The notes below the pieces were generated by a model that saw only the letters and a program-made list of their open reading frames with translations, ran no database searches and had not been told where the DNA came from. A stretch of DNA of 9,156 bases from Actinomycetes bacterium (GTDB taxonomy: Bacteria > Actinomycetota > Aquicultoria > CAJVYJ01 > JAUVQD01): assembly GCA_030666075.1 (NCBI GenBank), contig DAOUYN010000024.1, positions 1-9,156 of the forward strand. Direction: 5' to 3'. Shown in pieces: positions 1 through 6,694 of the stretch; the first letter of the stretch is position 1, and every line of letters begins with the position of its first letter. A program made the translations under genes and the position numbers.

Positions 1-1241
1 TTCCAGCCGTTGTGACCGAAATAGACCGTCTTCTCGGCCACAAAGGGCACGCCGTTCGTCGATGTTAGTTCGGCGCTGAACTGGATATTGCGTAGCCCCG
101 GCAGCTCGTCGACGATTATCGTGCGTCTGGCGCCGGGCGGAACCGTCAGCGACCGTAAGACCTGCGTCCCGTTGGGCCGCAGGAACCGCGCCTTCACGCC
201 GGCGGCACTGGCTCGGGGATTGTAGATTATCAGCCTGGTCTCATAGTCCCCGCCGGTATAGCCGTCGGCGAAATGCCACGTAGGGCGCACAGCCCGGGTT
301 CCCAAGGTGGCATAGCCACCATCGCGTCCGCCTTTATCGAAATACGTCACCCTCTCAGCGACGACGCCGACACCATTTATAGCGGCTATCTTAATCGACA
401 CGTCTGTATCGCTAAGACCCGTCAGCCTATCGATATAGATCGTCCGACGCCGATTCGGGCGGAGCTTATAGCGCCGGATGACTTTAAGCCCATCCGGTCG
501 GGTAAACGTCGCCTCGATGACGGCGTTCTTGGCCGCCGGATTATAAACTACGACGCGGGTATCGGCGGAGCCCCTGGTCGTCCCCTGGGCAAAGAGCCAA
601 TTAGTTTGCACAGCCGGAGCAGCGACCGTATTATGCCCCCCGGTAATACCGTTGCTCCGAAAATACATCGACCGCTCGACGACGACATTAGGGCCGGACA
701 AGACGCGGACTTCAGTGGCGAAGCGGGCCGACTTGACGCCGGAAACAGAGTCGACAACGACCTTTCGCCGCCCGCCGGCCGGTATCGACAGCCGCCGCGC
801 GACCCGTGAACCATCGAGCTTCATGAATGTCAGCGCGACCTCTGTCCTCAGTTTACCAGGGTTGAATACCAGGATATGGGTCTCAAACGGTCCGACAGTG
901 GAGCCTTCGGCCAGAAACCAGCGGCGCCCCGGAGCCGTCGCCCCTATCGTCGCGTGACCGCCTTGTCGCCCAAGGTAGTTGAAATACATCGCCCTCTCGG
1001 CCACGATACCCACCCCATTGGTCGACTCAAGGTAAGTGGAGACGCCCGTAGACCGCAACCCCGGAACAGAATCGACGTGGATGGTATAACGCCGGCCGGC
1101 GCCGACAGTGTAGTTCTTGATGAACCGCGCGCCCCCGGGCTTGGTGAAAACCGCGCGCACGTTGGCGACTGAATTGGCTGGATTAGCTATAAGGATCTTG
1201 GTATTGAAGCGGTCGGCCGTATAACCTTCGGCAAAGTACCA
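1..1241 (-). repeat. Four tandem 107-residue protein repeats (W-x-F/L-A-E-G type)
   Basis: Within the protease, the motif W[Y/F/L/H][F/L]A[E/Q/D]G[Y/S/T]T occurs at residues 446, 553, 660 and 767 (DNA 1241, 920, 599 and 278). This is a period of exactly 107 residues or 321 bp. The units align without any gap: each has a hydrophobic strand ending in N-P at about unit position 20-21, a VDxxxG or IDxxxG turn near 56-61, and an AER/VER/AEK-x-x-YF motif near 81-87. The DNA has diverged much more than the protein pattern. The fourth unit is cut at about residue 92 of 107 by the window edge, so more units may follow. The strand-rich pattern suggests beta-sandwich modules used for surface or substrate attachment. 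This role is inferred. Confidence 0.93.
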
Positions 1242-2576
1242 AGTGGTCGACGGCTGCTTAAAGGTCAAGGCCCCGTAGATATCCAGGATGCCGTAACCAT
1301 AATACTTGTCGCGTCCCTTGGTGCCGGCATCTTGAGCGGAGCGGGTCAAAGCCCGGTAGACCTCTTCGGGCGTCTTTAGGCCGCGGGCGATAAGCATCGC
1401 GGCGGCCGCGGACACATGGGGGGACGCCTGAGAAGTACCGGTGATCCAGTAGAAAGTGAACGCGGATGGATCGCCCTCTTCGATCGTCTCTTGCAAGATC
1501 CCATCGACAAAGCCGTCATGGTTTTGGTCGAGGTCCGTGCCTCCCGGAGCGACCAAATCAAGACCGCCCCCAAACTGCGAATACGAGGCCCGCTGCCGGT
1601 CAAAGCCGGTGGCGCCGACACTGATGACGTGGTCCGACGAGGCCGGATAGATAAGGCCGCCGGAGTAACCGGTGCCTAGCGCCCCGTTGCCCGCCGCAGC
1701 TACGATAGTGACATTGTGCTCACGCGCATAGACGATCGCGTCTTCAACGGTGCGAGAGAAGCTCTGCAGGCCGAGACTGAGGTTGATGACTTTGGCGCCG
1801 TTGTCCGCAGCCCACCTGATACCAGCGGCAATATCAAGGGCAGTCCCAAAACCTTCGCCGTCCAGCACTTTAACGGGCATTATCCTGGCCCGATAGGCAA
1901 GGCCGGCGGCGCCGTACTCATTATTGGTCGTCTGAGCGATGATCCCGGCCACATGTGTCCCGTGGCCCTGATCGTCGTTCGGGTGCGTATCATTGTTGAC
2001 AAAATCGTAGCCCGGCGCGAACTCAGTCCCGGCGAGATCAGGTAGGCGCTTGAAGTCGAGGGGTCCCGGCGAATAGTCTTCGTAGGCTACCCCCGTATCA
2101 AGAACAGCGACGGTCACGCCGCTACCGGGATTAGAGGCAAGATTCCAGGCGGCCGGCGCATTGACCTGACGAAAGTTCCACTGCCTGGACCATAGCGGGT
2201 CATTTGGAAAACCCAGCGCCCAGGCCCGGTGATTAGGCTCCACATACTCAACACCAGGGTCGGCTTCGTACCTCTTTCGCAACCGGGCGGCCTCTCCCCG
2301 GCCACGCATCCGGACCACCGACAAGCCCTGTCGACCGCGCGTGGCGTCCTTGAACTTGATGATCAGCTCGTCCGGTTCGCCCGGCGCGGGCGTCACGCTA
2401 TAGTTGCGAATGGATGTCTCGATGGGCCTGAAGCCCGGGGCGCCCGGTGAGCCGGCGGCCACGACGGCCCCCGAAGAACCTGTCATCGAGAGCGCCAGGG
2501 AGAACAAGGTTAAGGTCAGAATGAAGCCTGCCTTGAGGCGCGCAGTAAAGAACCGAATCGTGTCGCCTGTCGTCAA
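1..2576 (-). CDS. Secreted subtilisin-like serine protease (S8) with 107-aa C-terminal repeats, 3' end off window
   Basis: The reading frame is open from the TTG at 2576 to the left edge, giving 858 residues without a stop. Seen: a Sec signal peptide (basic R8, R13, K15, then a hydrophobic run at about 16-31, likely cleavage after VAA-41 or SGA-37). A propeptide of inhibitor I9 type follows, ending in YVEPN (111-115). The S8 catalytic domain runs from about 124 to 440 with D160 (AVLDTGV), H205 (GHGTHVAG), oxyanion N297 (AAAGN) and S382 (GTSQASPHV). A D-rich calcium-type loop (348-358, DQNHDG) lies before the catalytic Ser. From W446 come four repeats of exactly 107 residues. The family hydrolyses peptide bonds outside the cell; all key residues are present, so activity is likely. 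The TTG start is chosen because it gives the signal peptide and overlaps the stop of the upstream gene; no Shine-Dalgarno is visible, suggesting translational coupling. Substrate unknown. Protease identity is near certain; the exact start is moderately sure. Confidence 0.95.
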   Translation of the reverse strand, partial: MTTGDTIRFFTARLKAGFILTLTLFSLALSMTGSSGAVVAAGSPGAPGFRPIETSIRNYSVTPAPGEPDELIIKFKDATRGRQGLSVVRMRGRGEAARLRKRYEADPGVEYVEPNHRAWALGFPNDPLWSRQWNFRQVNAPAAWNLASNPGSGVTVAVLDTGVAYEDYSPGPLDFKRLPDLAGTEFAPGYDFVNNDTHPNDDQGHGTHVAGIIAQTTNNEYGAAGLAYRARIMPVKVLDGEGFGTALDIAAGIRWAADNGAKVINLSLGLQSFSRTVEDAIVYAREHNVTIVAAAGNGALGTGYSGGLIYPASSDHVISVGATGFDRQRASYSQFGGGLDLVAPGGTDLDQNHDGFVDGILQETIEEGDPSAFTFYWITGTSQASPHVSAAAAMLIARGLKTPEEVYRALTRSAQDAGTKGRDKYYGYGILDIYGALTFKQPSTTWYFAEGYTADRFNTKILIANPANSVANVRAVFTKPGGARFIKNYTVGAGRRYTIHVDSVPGLRSTGVSTYLESTNGVGIVAERAMYFNYLGRQGGHATIGATAPGRRWFLAEGSTVGPFETHILVFNPGKLRTEVALTFMKLDGSRVARRLSIPAGGRRKVVVDSVSGVKSARFATEVRVLSGPNVVVERSMYFRSNGITGGHNTVAAPAVQTNWLFAQGTTRGSADTRVVVYNPAAKNAVIEATFTRPDGLKVIRRYKLRPNRRRTIYIDRLTGLSDTDVSIKIAAINGVGVVAERVTYFDKGGRDGGYATLGTRAVRPTWHFADGYTGGDYETRLIIYNPRASAAGVKARFLRPNGTQVLRSLTVPPGARRTIIVDELPGLRNIQFSAELTSTNGVPFVAEKTVYFGHNGW

Positions 2577-4552
2577 CGGGTGCCGGTTCTCATGCTCCAG
2601 CCGGTGCCGGCAAAACGCCAATAGGCGTAATCTTTGATACCGGTCGTCAGTCGGACCCGATACCACATCTTGGAGGCCAGGCGCGAGCGGGGCCAGAGCC
2701 TGACCGTCTTGCTCGGCCCATCGTAGGTTATGGTTGCCGGCACCTTCTTGCCGGTCACCGAATGGACCAAATAAAAGGTGTTGTGGTTCAGCGTCCCGGA
2801 CCGGATGTTGCTGATATCCGTGAACCTGACCATTATCGGAGCGTCCCGATCGACGCCGGTGGCCATCTTGCCCGGAGACCGCCGCCTCATCCGCGGCGGT
2901 CGGGAATCGATTCGAAGCCGAAAATGTGAGGTGGGGCCCCAATTGCCCGAACGGTCTTTGGCCCGCACATGAAAATACCAAATACCGTCGGCCCTATCGT
3001 TCGCGATCCTAAACGGGCGCGGGCTTTCCAGGCGGCGGTCGGGCACCGTACGCATCTTTCGGTCCATGATATACGAGTAGCCGCGGATGCCGCTCGGGTC
3101 GGCCGGCGGGGTCCAGAGGACCTTAGGGTCGTTGCTCTTGTACCAAATCCGCTGGTTTCGATGGGTCGAAGACCAAACCGCCGGCGCCCCCGGCCGTGTT
3201 TTGTCGGTAGCGACACCTGAGCCCCAAGACGAAGTACGGCCTAGGTTGCCGGACCAGTCGATGGTGCGGATCCGATAATAGATCCGCGGCCCCTGCGGCA
3301 GACCCGTATCATACATAGCCCTCGAAGCGGTACGCCGGACAAACTCCCAGGAGCCGCCCCCTTTACGCCGTTGCACTTCGTAAAGCCATGTGTCTGAAGC
3401 CGGGCTCGCGGCCCAGCTGACCAGCAGTTCGCGGCCCTTGAAAGTATCGGTGACCGTCACGCTCCCCGGGGGGAGCGGCGCCTCGGTATCAAAGTTGATC
3501 CGATAGACGTCCCATTGCCATCCGTGGCGATTATCCTGGTAGACCAGGCGTTGCCCGTTGAGTTCCGGCGCCTCCTGGCGACTGGATAGACTCGTCAGCC
3601 TGGTCGTCAAGCCGGAACTCAGATTGCGCGTGTAGAGATCGACATTGAAGTCCGGGTCGGCGCCGGCCGGGACATCCGTGTAAACGATACGATTACCCGA
3701 GACTGTGATCGAGGGTCTTGCGCCGATCCCCCGGACAGTCCGGACCAAATGCGCGCCCGGGGCCGCTACATCATACCAGTATAGTTTGTACTGATTCCCC
3801 TGGTAGCTCCGCCAAGCGATCCGGCCATTATCGACATCCGGCTTTTCATCCTTTGTGTCGCCGCTCGTGAGGCGGACTAGCGCCGGATTAGGCCAGGGGT
3901 TGTCGCCGTCACGATAATTCGGGGTTCCGTCGCCGTCGGAATCGACGGACAGGTCATAATAGAAGATATCGAATTGTCCGTTTCGGTCATCTGTCCAGAC
4001 GACGAGGTTCTTTGATATGCGCGGGCTGAGGGAGCGGCCGCCGGGCTGATTAAGCGTATATATACCGCCCGTCGAGAGGTCTTTTAGCATGATATCCCAC
4101 CCGGTGCCTGGATTGAACTCGTACCAGACGACGCGATCTCCGGAAATGTCGGGGCCGTATTGAGTGTCGGCAGTGTCAGAGACGGCCGAGGCGACCCCGG
4201 TGGAAAACCGGTACATCCAGATATCGGAATCGACGAGAACGCCCGGAGCGGAGCGTCTCTCAAAGACAACCATGTCTCCATCGACTCTCGGCAACCGATC
4301 ATCACCGGAAGGATCAGTGAGGCGCACAGGCGACGAGCCGAGCTTCATGCCGTAGATGCGCGACTTCCCCGCTTTATCTTCCTGCCAGACGACTTGGCTG
4401 CCGCTGACTGTCGGGCGATACTGGTCTTGAGCCTGGCTCGTCAACCGGAAATTATCGACCGCCCAGGACGGCGCCGCCCAGGCCAGCGCCACGAGCAAGA
4501 AAGCGCCGACAACAAGACTGAACCGGATCATACTTTTCAAAAACTTCACCAT
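2573..4552 (-). CDS. Secreted seven-bladed beta-propeller protein with FN3 and Ig-like domains
   Basis: 659 residues. Seen: a Sec signal peptide (K3, K6, R10, hydrophobic 11-27, likely cleavage after SWA-31). Seven WD40/TolB-like blades follow at about 33-72, 73-118, 119-160, 161-203, 225-263, 268-311 and 315-353, each with the pattern L-T ... P-x-[IV]-x-G-x-x-[VI]-[VA]-[WFY] ... D-I/V-Y. Between blades 4 and 5 is an insert with a calcium-type loop, DSDGDGTPNYRD (204-215). Then come an FN3-like domain (358-447), a second FN3/Ig-like domain (about 450-550) and a C-terminal Big_5-like Ig domain (about 555-645). No catalytic motif or wall anchor is visible, so it is probably a secreted or surface binding protein. 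It is not TolB: there is no Pal/Tol context. The gene is first in a unit with the protease, whose TTG overlaps its TGA. ATG 4552 is preceded by AGAAG and lies about 12 bp below a good -10. An alternative start at M8 would leave a weaker signal peptide. Ligand unknown. Confidence 0.9.
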   Translation of the reverse strand: MVKFLKSMIRFSLVVGAFLLVALAWAAPSWAVDNFRLTSQAQDQYRPTVSGSQVVWQEDKAGKSRIYGMKLGSSPVRLTDPSGDDRLPRVDGDMVVFERRSAPGVLVDSDIWMYRFSTGVASAVSDTADTQYGPDISGDRVVWYEFNPGTGWDIMLKDLSTGGIYTLNQPGGRSLSPRISKNLVVWTDDRNGQFDIFYYDLSVDSDGDGTPNYRDGDNPWPNPALVRLTSGDTKDEKPDVDNGRIAWRSYQGNQYKLYWYDVAAPGAHLVRTVRGIGARPSITVSGNRIVYTDVPAGADPDFNVDLYTRNLSSGLTTRLTSLSSRQEAPELNGQRLVYQDNRHGWQWDVYRINFDTEAPLPPGSVTVTDTFKGRELLVSWAASPASDTWLYEVQRRKGGGSWEFVRRTASRAMYDTGLPQGPRIYYRIRTIDWSGNLGRTSSWGSGVATDKTRPGAPAVWSSTHRNQRIWYKSNDPKVLWTPPADPSGIRGYSYIMDRKMRTVPDRRLESPRPFRIANDRADGIWYFHVRAKDRSGNWGPTSHFRLRIDSRPPRMRRRSPGKMATGVDRDAPIMVRFTDISNIRSGTLNHNTFYLVHSVTGKKVPATITYDGPSKTVRLWPRSRLASKMWYRVRLTTGIKDYAYWRFAGTGWSMRTGTR

Positions 4553-4564
4553 CTTCTGTTAAAA

Positions 4565-4593
4565 AGTATAGTGAGCCCCGTCTGAGCTGTAAA
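4565..4593 (-). promoter_or_regulatory. Sigma70-type promoter of the propeller-protease unit
   Basis: Read on the minus strand, TTTACA (4593-4588) is followed by a 17-bp spacer and TATACT (4570-4565). Each hexamer matches consensus at 5 of 6 positions and the spacing is ideal. Transcription should start near 4559-4557, only about 5-7 nt before the ATG at 4552, giving a nearly leaderless mRNA. This is a prediction from the consensus only. Confidence 0.7.
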
Positions 4594-4609
4594 GACGTGC
4601 CTGCATCTC

Positions 4610-4638
4610 TTGACTTACAACCGGGCGGGCAGTATCGT
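4610..4638 (+). promoter_or_regulatory. Candidate sigma70-type promoter of the TPR-adaptor unit
   Basis: TTGACT (4610-4615) is followed by a 17-bp spacer and TATCGT (4633-4638). The -35 matches 5 of 6 and the -10 matches 4 of 6. The predicted start near 4645 lies about 7 nt before the ATG at 4652, mirroring the divergent promoter. The -35 boxes of the two promoters are 16 bp apart, so one regulator could control both. The -10 is weak, hence moderate confidence. Confidence 0.45.
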
Positions 4639-4651
4639 TGACCAGGAAGAT

Positions 4652-5542
4652 ATGACTTTTCTAAGGATATTCCGAGGCAGACTCTGGCTGCAGGTGGCCC
4701 TGGTTGCTTTGGCCGCTATACTCGCCGTCGCCTTCTGGCAACCCCAGCGGAAAGAAGTTCGCCGGATAGACGCCCGTCCGACTGCCGCTTCGATCTCCTC
4801 CCTGCTGCGGGAAGCCGATGCCAACCTTGAAACCGGCCTCGTTTCCGATGCTTTGCAAAAGTATCGCCAAGCGATAGCCATCGACCCTCAGAGCGAAAAA
4901 GCTCTCCAGAAGCTGGCCGCGGCCCGGGCGGAATTACTGACAGACATACAGTCGGGCATCGAAGACGGGGAGACTACGAGCGCGGTTGAGATCGCTAAAG
5001 AAGTGGTCGCCGGCGACCCCGAGAACAAATCGGCGCAAGAAGTCATCGACGCACATGGAGACACGGAGGAGCCCTGGGTCCCCGCTGACCTCAGCGATCC
5101 AGCCGCCACCCCTTTAAGCATCTTGCCGCCCGTCATGTCCGGATACAAGATCACCCAAAACGGCTGGCTCGACGAGCCGACTACTGCCGGCGCGACCTAC
5201 GTTCCCCGCAGCCCGGCCATTTCCCAGGAGATAGACAGGGTCTTCTTGACGGTCAGCAGAAACAGCGGCGGCGGAGTCGAGCGGCAAGCCGAGCGTGAAG
5301 GGGAACTGTTTTCCATGGCGTCCACCGAAGACACGATCAACAATCACCCGGCGACCTTCGCCCTCTATGAAGAGGCTCACCCAGACCTCTACCCGACGCT
5401 CGCCTCCCTTTATTGGACAAGGGGTGATTGGTTCTTCTCGCTCCAGGTAGTGCCGAGCTTCCATCGCGACACCGGCACCCAACCGTCCGCGGACTTCAAG
5501 CACGGCATTGCCAAGCGCATAGCTGAAGAGCTTGGCTACTGA
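4652..5542 (+). CDS. Membrane-anchored TPR-repeat protein with an unassigned C-terminal domain
   Basis: 296 residues from ATG 4652. This start is preferred because AGGAAG (4644-4649) precedes it, whereas the longer reading from TTG 4610 would begin inside a likely -35 box. Seen: a basic N-terminus (R5, R8, R10), one membrane segment (about 11-29), and an extracytoplasmic part with a TPR-like helical hairpin (about 47-82, ending in the typical A-I-x-x-D-P) and a second, looser one (about 84-125, again ending in GDP). A Pro/Asp-rich linker (140-162) leads to a mixed alpha/beta domain (about 164-296) with the motif YWTRGDWFFSL (254-264). I do not recognise that domain; it faintly resembles the small domains of the DUF4367/lipoprotein type, which is a guess. 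The adaptor gene follows 12 bp later in the same reading frame, so the two products likely act together at the outer face of the membrane, perhaps with TPRs holding a partner. Function not assignable. Confidence 0.85.
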   Translation: MTFLRIFRGRLWLQVALVALAAILAVAFWQPQRKEVRRIDARPTAASISSLLREADANLETGLVSDALQKYRQAIAIDPQSEKALQKLAAARAELLTDIQSGIEDGETTSAVEIAKEVVAGDPENKSAQEVIDAHGDTEEPWVPADLSDPAATPLSILPPVMSGYKITQNGWLDEPTTAGATYVPRSPAISQEIDRVFLTVSRNSGGGVERQAEREGELFSMASTEDTINNHPATFALYEEAHPDLYPTLASLYWTRGDWFFSLQVVPSFHRDTGTQPSADFKHGIAKRIAEELGY

Positions 5543-5557
5543 TATACTGCTTGCATG
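5540..5557 (+). promoter_or_regulatory. Candidate extended -10 giving a leaderless adaptor mRNA
   Basis: TGATATACT (5540-5548) is a TGN extended -10, with TATACT matching the consensus at 5 of 6 positions, and it includes the stop codon of the TPR gene. A transcription start 6-7 nt downstream would fall on or next to the A of the ATG at 5555. There is no Shine-Dalgarno before that ATG, which supports leaderless translation. The -35 region (about 5520) is poor. An alternative is coupled translation from the TPR message. Confidence 0.4.
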
Positions 5558-6667
5558 ACTGAGCTGCAAAAACCCCTGGAAGATCCCAAAAAACCGGGCG
5601 ACAGCTTCAGGGTACGCCTGCGCCGCGGACTCCGTTTAGGACTCGACAACCCGGCTCTGCCGATCGTCATGCTGCTGATGATCGGGGCATTCGCGACCTA
5701 CCTGTACCTCGAACCTAACACTGCAAACATTGAAACTGTCAAAGAGGCACCTTCCGAGGCCGGGGAAGAATCGGACCTCAAGGGCGGCGCCACCTATGAA
5801 GTTAAGGGAGAGACCGTCGAGGTGACCGTCAAGGCGACGGGGACGGTCCGGGCCACTAAGATGATGAAACTTTTTAGCCAGTCCGACGGGCTGGTCAAGA
5901 TGTTGCCGACAGCGATCGGCGCCAAAGTGACATCGGCCACGGTCATCGTCGAGCTGGAAACGGGCGCGCTTCAGAAGAAAGTCGATCGCGCCAAACTCGC
6001 CGATGAACTGGCCCAAACCAACCTCAATGACGCTAAAGGCTCCAGCGAAGCCCGGCCTGAGGACATAAGGATAACCCAGCTGACGGCCGATCTCGCCCGC
6101 GCCGATCTCGAGGCCGCCGAAGCATCACTGGCCGGAACCAAGATCAAACCGCCGCGCGTCGGACGGCTTGATGCACTGCATGTGACGGCCGGACAGGTCG
6201 TAACAGCCGGACAATTGCTGGCCGAAGTCGTCAACGAGGCAGATTATGTCGTTGAATGCTGGGTGCGCGAGTCCGATGCTTTCGCCCTCGAAATAGACGC
6301 CAGCGCAACGGTCTCTTTTGCTTCGCGTCCATCCGAAGTGTATACGGCCAATATCGCGGGCATCGGCATGACGACAGCGGGCAACGAAGATCATAGCGGT
6401 ATCCCGATCCAGATCCGCTTAGCCAATAATCAAAAGACTGAGTGGTTGCGGGCCGGACTGTGGGGAGCGAAGATAGAAATACCGGCGGCCAGGCGCGTTA
6501 TCCCTGTGCCGCGGGTCGCCGTTTCCAGCGAAGGCGACAGCCACGTCGTGTTTGTCAAAGCCGGTGACCAATTCGTTCCCCGGGCCGTCACTATCGGTCT
6601 TTTCGACGAAGACATGATCGAAGTGGTCGAAGGCCTTGAAGAGGATGAGGTAGTCGCGGTCGATTAA
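5555..6667 (+). CDS. HlyD/RND-type membrane-fusion (periplasmic adaptor) protein
   Basis: 370 residues. Seen: a 33-residue basic cytoplasmic N-terminus, one membrane segment (about 34-52) and an acidic linker. The first half of a lipoyl/barrel-sandwich domain (about 90-137) is followed by a short alpha-helical hairpin (about 138-192), the second lipoyl half with the typical LHVTAGQVVTAGQLLAEV (207-224), a beta-barrel (about 228-310) and a membrane-proximal domain (about 311-370) with PVPRVAV. This order is that of HlyD/MacA-type adaptors, which in Gram-positive bacteria usually work with MacB-like ABC exporters. No ABC or RND gene follows; the next gene is on the opposite strand. The hairpin is short, so it is unlikely to reach a TolC-like outer-membrane channel. 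The start is fixed: the only in-frame upstream codons before the TGA at 5540 are TAT, ACT, GCT and TGC. It probably forms a unit with the TPR gene. The family call is firm; the transported substrate is unknown. Confidence 0.88.
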   Translation: MTELQKPLEDPKKPGDSFRVRLRRGLRLGLDNPALPIVMLLMIGAFATYLYLEPNTANIETVKEAPSEAGEESDLKGGATYEVKGETVEVTVKATGTVRATKMMKLFSQSDGLVKMLPTAIGAKVTSATVIVELETGALQKKVDRAKLADELAQTNLNDAKGSSEARPEDIRITQLTADLARADLEAAEASLAGTKIKPPRVGRLDALHVTAGQVVTAGQLLAEVVNEADYVVECWVRESDAFALEIDASATVSFASRPSEVYTANIAGIGMTTAGNEDHSGIPIQIRLANNQKTEWLRAGLWGAKIEIPAARRVIPVPRVAVSSEGDSHVVFVKAGDQFVPRAVTIGLFDEDMIEVVEGLEEDEVVAVD

Positions 6668-6694
6668 GTCTTAAGGACCTTACTCTTTAGACTT
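6666..6694. terminator. Possible bidirectional terminator between convergent genes
   Basis: The two convergent genes end 12 bp apart. AAGTCT (6666-6671) pairs with AGACTT (6689-6694), and a smaller palindrome TAAGG-A-CCTTA (6672-6682) lies inside. The stems are short and AT-rich, and no clear U-run follows on either strand. The position is right for a terminator but the structure is weak. Confidence 0.25.

Noticed and set aside
273..1172. Long plus-strand open frames opposite the protease repeats
   Set aside because: Their products are Arg/Pro-rich and of low complexity, with no recognisable domain, and the minus strand there encodes clear repeats.
1..1241. CRISPR or DNA-level tandem repeat
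   Set aside because: The 321-bp periodicity is a protein-level repeat; the DNA copies are too diverged and far too long for CRISPR units.
2573..4552. Naming the propeller protein TolB
   Set aside because: The blades are TolB-like, but there is no TolB N-terminal domain, no Pal/Tol neighbours, and the organism does not look like a classical Gram-negative.
4610..4612. TTG as start of the TPR gene
   Set aside because: It lies in a likely -35 box and has no ribosome binding site; ATG 4652 has AGGAAG just above and starts right at the basic N-terminus before the membrane segment.
4553..4651. Riboswitch or long structured leader between the divergent genes
   Set aside because: Only 99 bp are available and they are taken up by two promoters with predicted leaders of about 7 nt or less.
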